DNA of 60,000 bases, from the NCBI GenBank assembly GCA_905221605.1, contig CAJNDS010001191.1, positions 1 through 60,000 of the forward strand. Reading direction: 5' to 3'. The notes under the pieces are model-generated. The model was not told the DNA's origin. It ran no database searches and worked only from the letters and a program-made list of their open reading frames with translations. The position numbers and the translations under genes are program-made. Below, piece after piece: positions 16,979-28,000 of this stretch. The first letter of the stretch is position 1. Every line of letters starts with the position of its first letter. The stretch is from Symbiodinium natans (taxonomy: Eukaryota > Sar > Dinophyceae > Suessiales > Symbiodiniaceae).

Positions 16979-17270
16979 GGGTTTAGGGTTTAGGGTTTAG
17001 GGTTTAGGGTTTAGGAATACGGTGCTGCCGTCCCCATATCTAAAGCCCTCTTCGGCATTGGTGGTTCTTACGGTTTTTGGGTGCAAAGATGCCCGGGAGT
17101 TGAAAGAACAGCGTGCGTGGCTTCATGTTGGGAGGCTGAAGCGACATTGGTCCCAGAGCTTGGTGTGTTCTCCGCCCAAAAGTAGCCGGGACCCTTTTTT
17201 TTGGTGAGGGGGGCGGGGATTTGCTTGTGCATCGTGAGGAGTGTAGGGATTTTCGGGGTTGTTTCGTGAG

Positions 17271-17346
17271 CCGAGGCATTTTTGCTTTCATCTGGCCACT
17301 GGCACACGGGCCGCTCATGGATCTCTACCGCCAGGCCTTTGCCGAG
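17271..17346 (+). CDS. Candidate exon of gene A
   Basis: Preceded by GTTGTTTCGTGAG and followed by GCCGAG|GTCCGA. All three plus frames are open; the most protein-like ends PLMDLYRQAFAE. Borders and frame uncertain. Confidence 0.35.
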
Positions 17347-17508
17347 GTCCGAGGGGCTTGCAGGAGCTGTAGGCTGAGGGTTCGGGGTTTAGGGTTCAGG
17401 GGTTTGGGGTTTAGGGGTTCAGAATTTAGGGTTTACAGGTTTGGGGTTTAGGGCTCAGGGGTTCAGGGGTTTCGGTTTCGGGTCTGGTCCACGCTTTTGC
17501 TTCATTAG

Positions 17509-17540
17509 GACTCAGCTCGGTTTCCTCACCAAGAAAAAGA
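17509..17540 (+). CDS. Candidate small exon of gene A
   Basis: Preceded by GCTTCATTAG and followed by GT or GC two bases apart just before a CCCTAAA stretch. Reads TQLGFLTKKK in one frame. Weak on its own. Confidence 0.3.
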
Positions 17541-17949
17541 GTGCCCTAAACCCTAAACCCGAACCCCTGAACCCTAGGGTGCCCAGAACTACACCCGACA
17601 GCCACTAACACCATCGCTTGGACTTATCATGCAAGCCTAAAGAGTTGTGTTGACCTCCAGTGCCGGAATCTGCTTGGGGCACCCCTTCACTGCAAAGGAT
17701 GGGGATGGGAAGTGGGAATTTAGGGCGTGCCTGCGCAAGCAGGGGGTGGGAAAAATGGACCAACCCAGCCTTCGTGGTTGTGGGGGGGTCCAAAACCCTC
17801 AAACCTAAACCCTAGACCCTAAACCCGAAACCCTAAACCCCAAACCCCAAACCCCAAACCCCAAACCCCAAACCCTAAACCCTAAACCCTAAACCCTAAA
17901 CCCTAAACCCTAAACCCTAAACCCTAAACCCTAAACCCTAACCCCCCAG

Positions 17950-18048
17950 GTCCCTCCGCACCTCACGCCTGGCCGGGCCTTCGGTGACGTGGCCGTTGCC
18001 GGAGTCCCTCCAAAGAGCGGAGGCGGTCTTGAAGCAGCGGCCAAGCGA
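17950..18048 (+). CDS. Candidate exon of gene A
   Basis: Preceded by CTAACCCCCCAG, followed by CAAGCGA|GTTGAG. 33 codons in phase 0: VPPHLTPGRAFGDVAVAGVP then PKSGGGLEAAAKR. One of the clearest blocks in the region; flanked on the left by a CCCTAAA array and on the right by a TTTAGGG array. Confidence 0.55.
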
Positions 18049-18418
18049 GTTGAGTGGATTTTGGGGTTTAGGGTTTAGGGTTTAGGGTTTAGGGTTTAGG
18101 GTTTAGGGTTTAGGGTTTAGGGTTTAGGGTTTAGGGTTTAGGGGTTAGGGTCTACAGAATGGCAGTGCCAGCTTACGGTTTGGGTTTGAAGAGTTTGGGG
18201 GGGGTTCGTTTCGTTCTTGTTGTTTGTTTGGTTGGGAGGGCTTTGGGGGAGTTTGGGGTTGAGTTGTGTAGTGGTGATTTTCTGGTCAGCTCGGTATCCC
18301 AAAACCCCAAACCCCGAAACCCCGAAACCCTAAACCCTAAACCCTGCACCCTGAACCCTGAACCCTGCACCCTAAAGCCTGAACCCTAAACCCTAAAACC
18401 TGAACCCTAAACCCTAAG

Positions 18419-18495
18419 ACTCCGAAGTTGCCAAACTAAGGAAGGTCGACGCCTACGTCGAAGCGTTGAGTCGGGACCGGGCTGCTGTGTCGTGA
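18419..18495 (+). CDS. Candidate terminal exon of gene A
   Basis: Preceded by an acceptor formed by the array (CCCTAAG|AC). The frame reads DSEVAKLRKVDAYVEALSRD then RAAVS and a TGA stop, a good helical C-terminus. The phase link to the block at 17950-18048 is not clean, so an exon between them or a different border is possible. Confidence 0.4.
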
Positions 18496-18635
18496 CATTC
18501 GTGACATAGACAAACTTTTAGGGTTTAGGGTTTAGGGTTTAGTCAGTCAGTCGGGCAGCAGAGAGACAGTCAATGTCGCGCTGAATGCAATGCACTTGCT
18601 GGCAAAGCTGAACAAAAACATGCAAACCGAGGCCG

Positions 18636-19925
18636 TCACATTTGGAGCCAGGAGTCAATCAGAGCCGTTCCGTTCGGAAGAAAATCTGTACACCGAACTG
18701 CCGCTCTGTCAGAGACTCTGACATCGCAAAGTACATTGGCAACATCAAATGCGACTGCGTCGAATTTCTCAAGGCTAGGCATGAGAGCTTGGACCTCCCA
18801 CTGCTCGAGCTCAAAAAGCCTAGCGTACAGGCTGGCCGCATCTTCCTGCGTGAAGGGCCTGAGCGGGCCCGAAGCCCTTACAGGAGGCCAGTGAGTTGCC
18901 GGCCCAGCGTCCGGCACCCATTCATGCGCATCCGTCGGTGGAACCACCGCCAACAGAAAGGGCAGACAACCGGTGTTCGAACGTGCAAGGTGCCGCAACA
19001 ATCTGTCCGAATCCCAGAAGTTCTTGAGGCAGGCCCTACATGTGGTGCAACCCCCGGTGTACTGGCGCGCGAGCTGCGAGTACTCGTGGACAGTTTGGAT
19101 GTGCGCAGCAAGGTGGGATGTGGAGGGAAACACTTGATCACACATCCAGCAGGGATGTTTTGCGCCAGTAGGCACCTGTGGTGGAGGTCTAAGGCCGAGC
19201 TTTCTTGCCCTGAGCTGGAAGGTGGCCCACTGCTGCAGTTTGGCTGTGTGCTGGCGGATTGCCTGCTTCAATGCCCTCGTGACACAAGGAGCCTTGGCAG
19301 TAGCCAAGGCGAGCAACTCCTCATAACTGCCGCATGCAGCCTTAACCACTTCTGGTCTGAGGATCTCCGGTGCCCACTCGGCCACAAAGCCCAAATCCTT
19401 ATGCACCTGTCTGAGCCACGCATCCTCAGACAGCTCAGCATGCATGCACAACAACTCCCAGAGAAAACGGTTGTCATCACGTACAATCCGCAGGAAGTGT
19501 CTGATCCTTTCTGCCACAAGTAATGCAGCAGGCATAGGAAGCAGGAGAGCTCCACTGAGCTCAGCAGGGCCCGGAAAATCCGGGTGATGACCCCATCTAT
19601 CCTCTGGGAGCAGCATGCGATACATGGACGTGATGCCTTGGGTCCACTTTTCCAGGGCTGGGTCAGTGGGCACCCAAACCCCAGTATTGTGCGTTGCTGC
19701 CGACAGGGCGATCGAAGAGAGGATTTCGGCTCTTCCTTTCAAAGGGATCGCCTTGTTCCGTAGAACCTTTCGTGCGACAGGTGCGGCCGCCTGGATGCCA
19801 TGGGCCAGTTTTACCGCAAAGTCCGCCTTGGGATTCATTGCAGTGCTGAGTACAGTGGCCAGGTGGACATAGCGTGGCACCACCGACAGAGCGAAAGGGT
19901 CATCAAGCTGGGGCACAACTCGCAC
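18636..19925 (-). CDS. LINE RT C-terminal region with zinc fingers
   Basis: 429 codons continuing the RT ORF after a frameshift near 19930. It opens with a segment after the RT palm (PRYVHLATVLSTAMNPKADF, the position of the YKHLG-type block in other LINEs), then a long helical region, and at about residues 260-320 a C2H2 finger (CWMCDQVFPSTSHLAAHIQT then VH) followed by a Cys/His cluster (CTTCRACLKNFWDSDRLLRH and a final Cys). C-terminal Zn fingers of this kind are common after the RT of LINEs and are thought to bind nucleic acid. It ends at a normal stop at 18636, about 90 bp before the heptamer flank. Confidence 0.75.
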   Translation of the reverse strand: MRVVPQLDDPFALSVVPRYVHLATVLSTAMNPKADFAVKLAHGIQAAAPVARKVLRNKAIPLKGRAEILSSIALSAATHNTGVWVPTDPALEKWTQGITSMYRMLLPEDRWGHHPDFPGPAELSGALLLPMPAALLVAERIRHFLRIVRDDNRFLWELLCMHAELSEDAWLRQVHKDLGFVAEWAPEILRPEVVKAACGSYEELLALATAKAPCVTRALKQAIRQHTAKLQQWATFQLRARKLGLRPPPQVPTGAKHPCWMCDQVFPSTSHLAAHIQTVHEYSQLARQYTGGCTTCRACLKNFWDSDRLLRHLARSNTGCLPFLLAVVPPTDAHEWVPDAGPATHWPPVRASGPLRPFTQEDAASLYARLFELEQWEVQALMPSLEKFDAVAFDVANVLCDVRVSDRAAVRCTDFLPNGTALIDSWLQM

Positions 19926-22078
19926 CCTTGCTTCGCAGCCGCACTGCCCTTGCCAGCCCAGACGATGACGGCTTCAGTTTTGCCTCTGGAATAGTTCGGT
20001 GCAAGACTTCTGCGGAGATAAGCATCATGCATCACAGCACACACCGCTGAAAGCCTGTTGGTAAGGCCACATGCGGTCCTGGAGAAGACCGGCAAGCACA
20101 CATCATCCGCCCAAGTCGGATGCTGCAGAGGCGCCGTCGCTGGGCTCTCGAGCAGCCCCGCAGCTTCCAAGGTGGTGCTGATCTCCACCATGGCGTCACA
20201 CAGGACAAATGCGAACAGAATGTCAGCCATAGCATCCCCCGGCCTGGTGCCGGCCCTTGACTGGAAGGCCTGAGGCAGGCCCCTCAGGACGAAACATGAC
20301 GAGTCGAACCAGGAGGCCACAACTCTTCGCACATGTGCAGGTACCCCTTGCATGAGGGAATCCCCGGTGATCCATGCCATAACCCCTCGAAAGGCGCCAT
20401 CGGACACACCCAGTTGGCTAAGGATGCTGCATAGCTCTTCGTCCGACGTAGGCATGCCGGTGAGCCGTTCCCGCAACACTCGGTAGAAAGCGGATCTCGC
20501 ATCCACAAACAGAAGCGCGCAGCATGCTCCTTGCTGCTTGGCCAAAAGAGCCAGAGTGATAAGGTAGTGCGTGAGCTGGTCTGAGGCACTATGTGGAGTG
20601 CTACCCTGCATCAGCCCCGGCTTGTGGGATTGCAGGGACTGAACGAGTGGAGGGCGGTGTAGCTTTCTGATGGCTTTGCCTACACCTTCCATTAGATAAA
20701 TTGAGCGATGATTGGCTACATCAAAGACAGTGCCTTTGCCTTTGTAGAGAGTGGCCATCAAGCTTGTGGAAAAGCGGAGCGGTTCAGTGAGGCGCACTTG
20801 GCACTTGAGGAGTACCGGCATCCATGTGCGGGCCGCCGTCACTGTGCCTGCCAGCCAGACCTCGTTTGGCAATCCTGAGGCACCAGGACCTTTCCGTCTG
20901 GGCAGATCTCTGAGTCCACCTTCCAAGTCGAGAAGCGTAGGCACTTCGCTGAGCGTAAAGGTGTCCATGCAGGGAGAGGCCGACGCCAGGCCAGCAATTT
21001 TCTCTGGCGCCAGAGGAACGGCCGCTTCCAGATCTCCGAAGTAGCTCGCTTTCACTTCTTGAGCCTGAAAGAAGGTCTCCGCCATGCTGCCGTCGGGGCG
21101 CTCGAGCATGGGCAGCGGCCCCCAAGGCTTGTGTACACGCTTCGACGCTGGGCGGAAGAACCTAAGCGCCTGGTAGACCTCCTGGGAGTTCTTACTCAGA
21201 ACTCCTTGCTCGATCTTCGCCGCGACTTCGGTGAGATAGGTGGCCCTGTCATGGCGCAGCTGGCGCCTGAGATTCAGGTTGGCCAGTTCAACCACATGTT
21301 GCCAGATGGCAGCAACCTGTCTTGCTATGCGCACCGGTCCTTCCGCGCGCGGTCTGTTGAAGAATCTGCGGAGCTGGAACTTTCGCTGGGCCATGAGGAG
21401 TTTGCGGTTGGCCGTCGCGGACTGTTTCACGGCCGTCCGCTTCTGCTTGACCAGCGTCAGGGCCTCGGCGCTAATGTGTTGTTTCTTAGGCTGCGCCGGC
21501 AAAGAAGCAGCGCCCTCCTGCAGGCACCGTCTGGCGCGGTCCAGCACAAGCTCTGCATGTTGGTGCACATTTTGCCCCCAAGGCACCTCCAACTGTGCCG
21601 CTTGGTGCATTGCCTCCGCATACATCTCTGGAGGCAGGCCCCGAAAGGTGCGCCTCGACGGCGGACACTGTACGCGACCGGCGGGGGGAACACTGCAGTT
21701 GATGATGACAGCAGTGTGATCTTCATGTGAATTGAGCAGGTCAAAGCTCCTGCCTGGAGAAGCCCATCCTCTAGCACCCCAGCCCATGGGGGTCAGGACA
21801 TAATCGAGTCTGCTGTTCTTCCAGGTCTGCGCTGCGACTCCGCGCATCACATGGTGCTGCGTGTTCATCACACAGAGATCCCACTGTACTGCCAGCTCAG
21901 TCAGTAGGTCTCCAGCAGTATCCTGCTGGCCCATCCCCAAATCCCCAACAAACGGAGGCCTGGGATGCTCGATTTTGGCGTTGGCATCTCCCAACAGAAC
22001 ACAAGGCCACTGATCAAGGAAGGGGTTAAGAGCAACTCGGAAGTGAGCCACCATTGCTTGATCTGATGGGGAGAGCAC
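19835..22078 (-). CDS. LINE endonuclease C-half and reverse transcriptase
   Basis: 747 codons. Residues 1-130 are the second half of an exonuclease-endonuclease-phosphatase domain: LLGDANAKIEHP carries the GD-x-N motif, SRLDYVLTP the D-Y block, and LLNSHEDHTAVIINC the catalytic S-x-x-D-H ending. RT follows: PDVANHRSI-type block near 20720, motif A LFVDARSAFYRVL near 20500, motif B AGTRPGDAMADILFAFV near 20230 and motif C PTWADDVCLPVF near 20100 (A-D-D in place of Y-x-D-D, as in many LINEs). The N-terminal half of the endonuclease is in the frame of the giant ORF, joined by a shift near 22070. The frame shifts again near 19930. Confidence 0.85.
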   Translation of the reverse strand: MLSPSDQAMVAHFRVALNPFLDQWPCVLLGDANAKIEHPRPPFVGDLGMGQQDTAGDLLTELAVQWDLCVMNTQHHVMRGVAAQTWKNSRLDYVLTPMGWGARGWASPGRSFDLLNSHEDHTAVIINCSVPPAGRVQCPPSRRTFRGLPPEMYAEAMHQAAQLEVPWGQNVHQHAELVLDRARRCLQEGAASLPAQPKKQHISAEALTLVKQKRTAVKQSATANRKLLMAQRKFQLRRFFNRPRAEGPVRIARQVAAIWQHVVELANLNLRRQLRHDRATYLTEVAAKIEQGVLSKNSQEVYQALRFFRPASKRVHKPWGPLPMLERPDGSMAETFFQAQEVKASYFGDLEAAVPLAPEKIAGLASASPCMDTFTLSEVPTLLDLEGGLRDLPRRKGPGASGLPNEVWLAGTVTAARTWMPVLLKCQVRLTEPLRFSTSLMATLYKGKGTVFDVANHRSIYLMEGVGKAIRKLHRPPLVQSLQSHKPGLMQGSTPHSASDQLTHYLITLALLAKQQGACCALLFVDARSAFYRVLRERLTGMPTSDEELCSILSQLGVSDGAFRGVMAWITGDSLMQGVPAHVRRVVASWFDSSCFVLRGLPQAFQSRAGTRPGDAMADILFAFVLCDAMVEISTTLEAAGLLESPATAPLQHPTWADDVCLPVFSRTACGLTNRLSAVCAVMHDAYLRRSLAPNYSRGKTEAVIVWAGKGSAAAKQGCELCPSLMTLSLCRWCHAMSTWPLYSALQ

Positions 22079-25000
22079 AGGCTATGCGGCCCTCGAAAGG
22101 AGACAAACATTGCCTTACAGCTTGGATGCTGGCACGCCACTGCCAGCAGGGTGGGCTCCTGTACGAGCACAAACAAATGCTCCGGGCATAGAGGCACACT
22201 ACCTGTTTTGGGCCCCCAAGCAATCCCCGAATTAAACCAAAGGGCAACCCCGTCAAACCCTTTATTGGCTCCCGCTTGAAAGGTGATCCACTTGCCAGGA
22301 ACGTGGCCACCCTTGCATCGGGTCTCCTGAAAGGCCATGACATGAATGCCCAACTCCGAACCCTGCTGTTTGAAGGCCGCAATTTTGCCCACAAGAGTGC
22401 AGACATTGGCCGACAGAAACTTCAGCTGGCAGGGCTGGGAAGACACCTTATCAGTGCATTCAACATCCTTCAGAATGACCGCTAGATCATCAGGGCTGGG
22501 CTTGTCGGGCTTCTCATACTGGCCGCGTGCCATGTCATCAAGGCTTGGCAGTGTGGCATGGTTGTGTGTCATCCAGGCCCAAGGCAACAGCTTGTGACGG
22601 ACAATTGCATAAACACAGGGCGCCAGGGCAGTGCGGATTTTGCCGGTGCGTCCAGCATCAGCAACCCGATCCGCGATCTCATTCCAAACACAGCCTGCAT
22701 GACCTTTGACCCAGTGATGGGCCAACGGCTTGCCCATCTCTTGCAGCACCTGGGTCACGTATCTGAGAGCCTTGTGCACCTGCGACGCCGGTCCTTCTGC
22801 AGGCTCAACTGGGGCCGACCACCCTGCTGCCTCACCGATCGCAATTTTGGAGTCCCCGTGTAGATGCAAGGGGACAGGTCCCGTGGACAAGGCAAAAAGT
22901 GTGGCCATCAAAAGCCCTTGTGCCTCGGCTGCGTTGTTTGTGTGATCGGCATCACAACTATGTGCGAAAAGCAGGCCCGTCGAACCTCCTGCAACCCCCA
23001 CCAAGGAGAAAGGCATTTCCCCTTGATGGTCATGCTGGGCACAAAGAACAGCTCCCCATCCTCCTTTCCCTGCCTTGCTGGAGCCATCCGTGAAGACATG
23101 AAAAGCAGTGATCGGTGGCCCATGAGCCTGCACTTTGGTGACATTTTTCAGAAGAACAGCAGGAACAATGTCTTCGGGCTTCCCCCAGAAATTCCTCCAA
23201 GGAATGGACAGAGCTTGCAGGCAGGCACGAATGCCGGCAACCCCTTCGAAGGGGGGAGGGCAAGCCTCAGCTAGGCTCAGAGGAGAGCTCTTTTGGCATC
23301 GAACGAGTGGGACCTTTCGTCTTCCCCCGGGAGTGGGGATGCTGGCAAAGGTCGCAGCAGGCGCCGGCAATTCGCTTCTGGCTTGGACTTCCTCTTGACG
23401 GTTTTCATTTGCCTCGACAAAGCTGGTCTGGTTCTCCTGTTCACCTATGCTACTCGCATTGGCAGCAGGTTCCTGTTCTTCCTTTGATGGAGGGGTGCTG
23501 GGCACAGGTGGCGTAGGTGGTCTAACCAACATGAACATGTGCTGTAGGTCGGCAAGATGCTGATCAAGTGGATTTCGCAGGGTTTGCCTGGCAGACCTAA
23601 GGATCAACCGCCCTCTATCCATCGCATCAACAAATGCTTCCCCAACCCCCTCACATCTATCATAGCTGGGATCAATCCTGCTCAGTGACTCCCCAATGGC
23701 AAACCACCGTGATTCTGGAGCCACATTGATGGTGCAGATGCCTTTGCCAATGGATCGGCAGTCAATCGGTACTGCTAGGTGATGTGCCGGGGCATCAAGG
23801 AAAGTCAACACAAATTGAGGGGTGGGATATCCGAAGACTGGCTCATCCAATCTCTGAATGCTTCGGATAGGGCGATGTGTGCTGCGGATTAGATCCGCCA
23901 ACAACCATTCAACCCTTTGATGCCCTCTATAATTTCTTATCCTCGTTTGCAGGCTGGCATCAAAAACCGTATAGCGGAGGTGGTCCTCACCTAGTGCAGT
24001 CTCTGGTGTAACACTGGCTGTTGCCAAGAAGAACCTGTCTGTGATGAGTGCAAGATCTTCCGGCAGGAGAGCAACATCGAATGCTGTCCGGCTATGCCAG
24101 TGGTGCGCCTTGCATCCCGCAAAAGGGCCGGCCCGCAACACATCCTGCGGTCCCAAGTCACCCTCTGGCTGTTGCACAATGTCCTTGACTTCTTGCCAGC
24201 ACAGGGCCGCTCTGGCAGGACTAGCAGTCCGCTCTATTTCTTGGCATGGCTGAACCCTACTCTTCCTGGTGGAAGAGATTTGGACCATGGACGTGCCGTC
24301 TTGCAAGGAGAGCCGCCGGAAAGCATGCACTTGGCCGTGCTCTGGCGTGGCAGATCCAACACTGAGATGGCTGGGAGCCGGAAGCTCTCTAAACCGGGCA
24401 AAGGTGTCTGCCTCCCCCTGCCATAGCAAGTAGGTCTGGAGCAAGAAGGGAACCGGAATCAGATGCCAGGTTTGCCGTGCCTCAAAAGGGTCTCGTGCCA
24501 TGAACATCGACGCATCATTGGCCATACTGCGCGTGTCTAGCACGTCAGTGGCCACATTCCACTCCGGAACAAGTCTCAATGCTGTGCACACCTGGTTGTG
24601 AGTGGCCGGCAACCTCCCTTCCACACAGATCATGATCTCCCCACGCACCCTGCTATACACAATCGCCTGTTTGGCGACGGCGAGTCGATATCCTAGCATG
24701 GTGGCTCTCGCATCGAGTGCATCTTCAATCGCCTGCGCAACAGTCCCCAAGGCCGGCAACTGATTCCGCAGGACTGGGCTGAGGTCCGGCAAAATGATGT
24801 CAACGGCCAGCAGGCCCAAGTTCGGCCAGCTACGGAAGACGGCGGATCTTGGCAAAGCTGGTATGTTGGGGACACTCCACTCGACCGAGACATAATCTCC
24901 GTCTTGCAACGGGCCGCTCATGAGCGCCGCTGGCACCCCATTCACAAACACATGCGCGCCGCGCGAGAGCAGGTCCTCTTCAACAAGGTCGCTCGGACCA

Positions 25001-28000
25001 CGATCCGAATCAGTTTCGACACATCTAAGTTGGACCCCTACGGATCTGGCGTCGACCACCACATAGAGGTGAAATTCTAGAGGGTGCCAGATCAGCACAA
25101 TTTCCCTCTGGCCATTCAAAACCCCAGGGTGTGCCATGGCCATCCGGATGTTGCCCTGCCTGTAGGCTCTATTATGTGCAAGGTGATGCAAAATGAGCTC
25201 AGTGAGTTTTGCTGTCAGGTAGGCTTGATCCGTCTGCTGTAGACTGACAGTGGCACAGTGTCGTTCCATGACCAGGTGGAGAACCGGTACCCCTGGAGCA
25301 ACGAGCATGTTGGTCGTGGAGGTCGTGGTTGGCTGGACCTCTGAAGTGGCTGGTGCCTCCACAGTATGAGCCTCAAGCCATTGCAAAGCAGCGCTCCGCT
25401 CGTGGACCGCTACAGTATGCTCAATTAGGAACCTGACCCTCCTAACCCTGAAGTTGCCCCAACGGCGAGTGCATACGGGCACAACCTCTTGTCTTGCGAC
25501 AGGCTCACTCCCCTCAGTTGGGGCAGAAGCAGCAGCGGGTTGCCCTTCGCCAACTGTGACCATTGAGCATAAGTCGGCGGGAGGGAAAAAGGGGGCATAC
25601 CATGCGCGCCCAGGGACAGGTCGGCTCCAGGCATCATCAACAGGGGCAAGTCTGCGCAACGTGTCTGGCAGGACAGAGTGGGGGAGTTTGAAGACAATGA
25701 CACTCTGATCAGTGACTTCCACCCTGAAGTACATTTCATGCGGATCGAGACTACTGCCCGAGGCAATGTAAACCTGTCTAGAACCAACCTGGCCTTGCGT
25801 TTGGTAGAGTTGCACCGGGCCAAAAGCTGGAACAATCCACTGCGAAACCCACGCTGCAACGTCAGGCATGCTTGTAGGGCGGCCAGATGGCGCAAGCACA
25901 GTGAAGCATTCCCCGGCAATAACCACCCCTCTTACATCCCCAACAAAACCCATGTTCCTGAGCCGGTGGTCCAGCGTGTTCTCCCAGACCGTAAGTGCAT
26001 CGGACCTGAGATGTTCAGCATCGGCCTCGGTCTGTTGAGGCAGATCCGCAGGGACAAAGAACGGGATTGCAAGGGCTTCAAGGCCTCTTATTCTTCCGTA
26101 GAAGAAGTCAACAGATCGGACATCAGGAGCATGCGACGTGATGCTGAAGGCAATGTATGCTCCACCATATACACTGCATGCATCCTCCCACTTTCGCCCA
26201 TTAAGGAACACATGTTTGTATTGCCTTGGGAGGTCCGTAATGCAACTTGCGTCCGCAAAGATCGGAACCTGTTGGAAGCTGAGAACGCCACTCGGCCTGA
26301 GATCAACCCATACGCCTGCAGTGTCCCTGTTGGAGCTCAACTCCATGGAAATGAGGAGCTCTCTGGCAGCAACAGTTGCAGGCGGGTGGACATGGGCAAC
26401 TCGGACAATGAGCGAATCACTCACAGCATGCTGCTGCAAAACTCGTGTCCACATGCTCGCCAAAATCTCAGCCATGGATGGGTCACCTTCGAAATCCTGC
26501 TGGAACAACCCAGTCCCTTGAATACCCAACCAGACCCTAAGAGGGTTCCGGGGCACAAGCCTAAGTCTCTCTCTCAGCGGGTCTTCCACCTCGAAGGGCG
26601 TGGTGGTGGTGGAGGAGGTGGTCCTCATGGTCCGGCTCGCAGCCAGTGCCCAATCACTTGCCCCAAAGAAGCGGGTCATGGTAAGCAGTCCTGGAAAGTG
26701 CCCGGCGACATCAAAGGAGTCCATCACAGCATGCTGTCCCTCGTGTGCAGGAACGACAAGACCCCCATTACCTGCTTTGGTGACAAAGAATTCAACCGGG
26801 GGTTCCGCAAGGGCGAGCTGAAACAATTGATCAACCGTCGCATTGACAATGTTTTCCTGCATGGAGGCGCTGTGGACCTCAACCGGGATGGCAACAAAAG
26901 ACAACAATCCCGGCCCAAACACGGGTCTGAAGTCAGCCAGAACCGTGATCATGCTATGACCTTCCTCGTCAATCGGAAGTGCAAGGCAATGCAGGTCCAC
27001 CGCGGCGATATGCGGCTGAAGAGGCAACAGGGAAGTTCTCCACCTACTGACTCCTGCTATCTGGCCGAGATGGGCAGACGCTGCCTGAGCCATGTCATTG
27101 GGTGTGATGGTGTTGGGATGGGACTGCATCCAAGGTCGGTGGCCTGGAGAATGGTAGGCCACAACCATGTCGCCTTCAGGTGGCTCATAGTCCACAGACG
27201 AGAAGAAGGGCGTGGTGCTCTCGACCGATGAACTAGAAGTACTCTGTTCAGGCTGCTCTAACAGAAAATTATTTCTGTTACCGATTCCTCTGGCAATCAT
27301 GGCAAAAGAGGGCTGCAGAGCATGCGTCTGGAAAGGGTCCAGTTGCGTCCTGTCAGCAGGGTCGATCCTCAGGTTGCCTCTAGCCACTGCAGGTGCAAAC
27401 AATGGTGGGATGGTAACGCAACTCATACTGAGCCTCAGCGCAGCTTCATAGGAGGACGCATCCACCGGCAAGCTGAGGGTATGGAACCCCAGCTGCAACG
27501 CACGAAGATCAACCGGAACATTAACCCAACCAACCGGAACATTGACAGACCTGATCACGAATTGGATTGGGGGCAAGCCCTCAAAAGGGTACTTCAGCAT
27601 GTAGATCGCTGCAACAGGTTGGTCTCTGGTGCGCCTGGCAGCCTCCACTGCGTAATCTTGCACGGTCCATTCCGGATGAGCATCTAGAATACGCATGTGA
27701 TCCACAACATCGAACAATGTGAACCTTTCCTGTGCAGCATGTTTCCCCATGAACTTGTCTGATCTAGCAAGGGCGAAAGGCGTTAACAACACCAAGTTGT
27801 CATTCACGTTGCCCATCCCAGCAATCGTGGTGACATGCTCATACGACGAGGAGCTCGAGGAGCCCCCTGTGCCCACGCTGTGCGTCCCCATGGTGGTGTC
27901 TTGGCTGAGGGGACAGTTCACAGGGCCTCTGCAGTGAGTCTGGTCCGGGTAGCTGCTTAACCCCTTATTACTTAGGGAAAGGCAGGGTGCCGGGTCAGGG

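Larger units (their letters stand above)
15158..18543. repeat. Telomere-like heptamer arrays between gene A exons
   Basis: Arrays in alternating orientation: G-strand (TTTAGGG) at 15158-15273 (with three TTTAAGG units), 16104-16172, 16303-16402, 17377-17481 (degenerate), 18060-18150 and 18516-18543; C-strand (CCCTAAA) at 15822-15993 (with CCCTGAA units), 16498-16556, 17544-17577, 17791-17945 (including a CCCCAAA run) and 18299-18418. The islands between them are 30-350 bp and mostly look like short exons. The last G-strand array is the left border of the LINE. The piece 15373-15821 holds the R2 copy and no clear exon; 17578-17790 shows nothing convincing. Confidence 0.9.

Noticed and set aside
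25678-27231. 517-codon plus-strand open frame
   Set aside because: It is antisense to the LINE giant ORF; composition is that of a mirror frame and no domain is seen.
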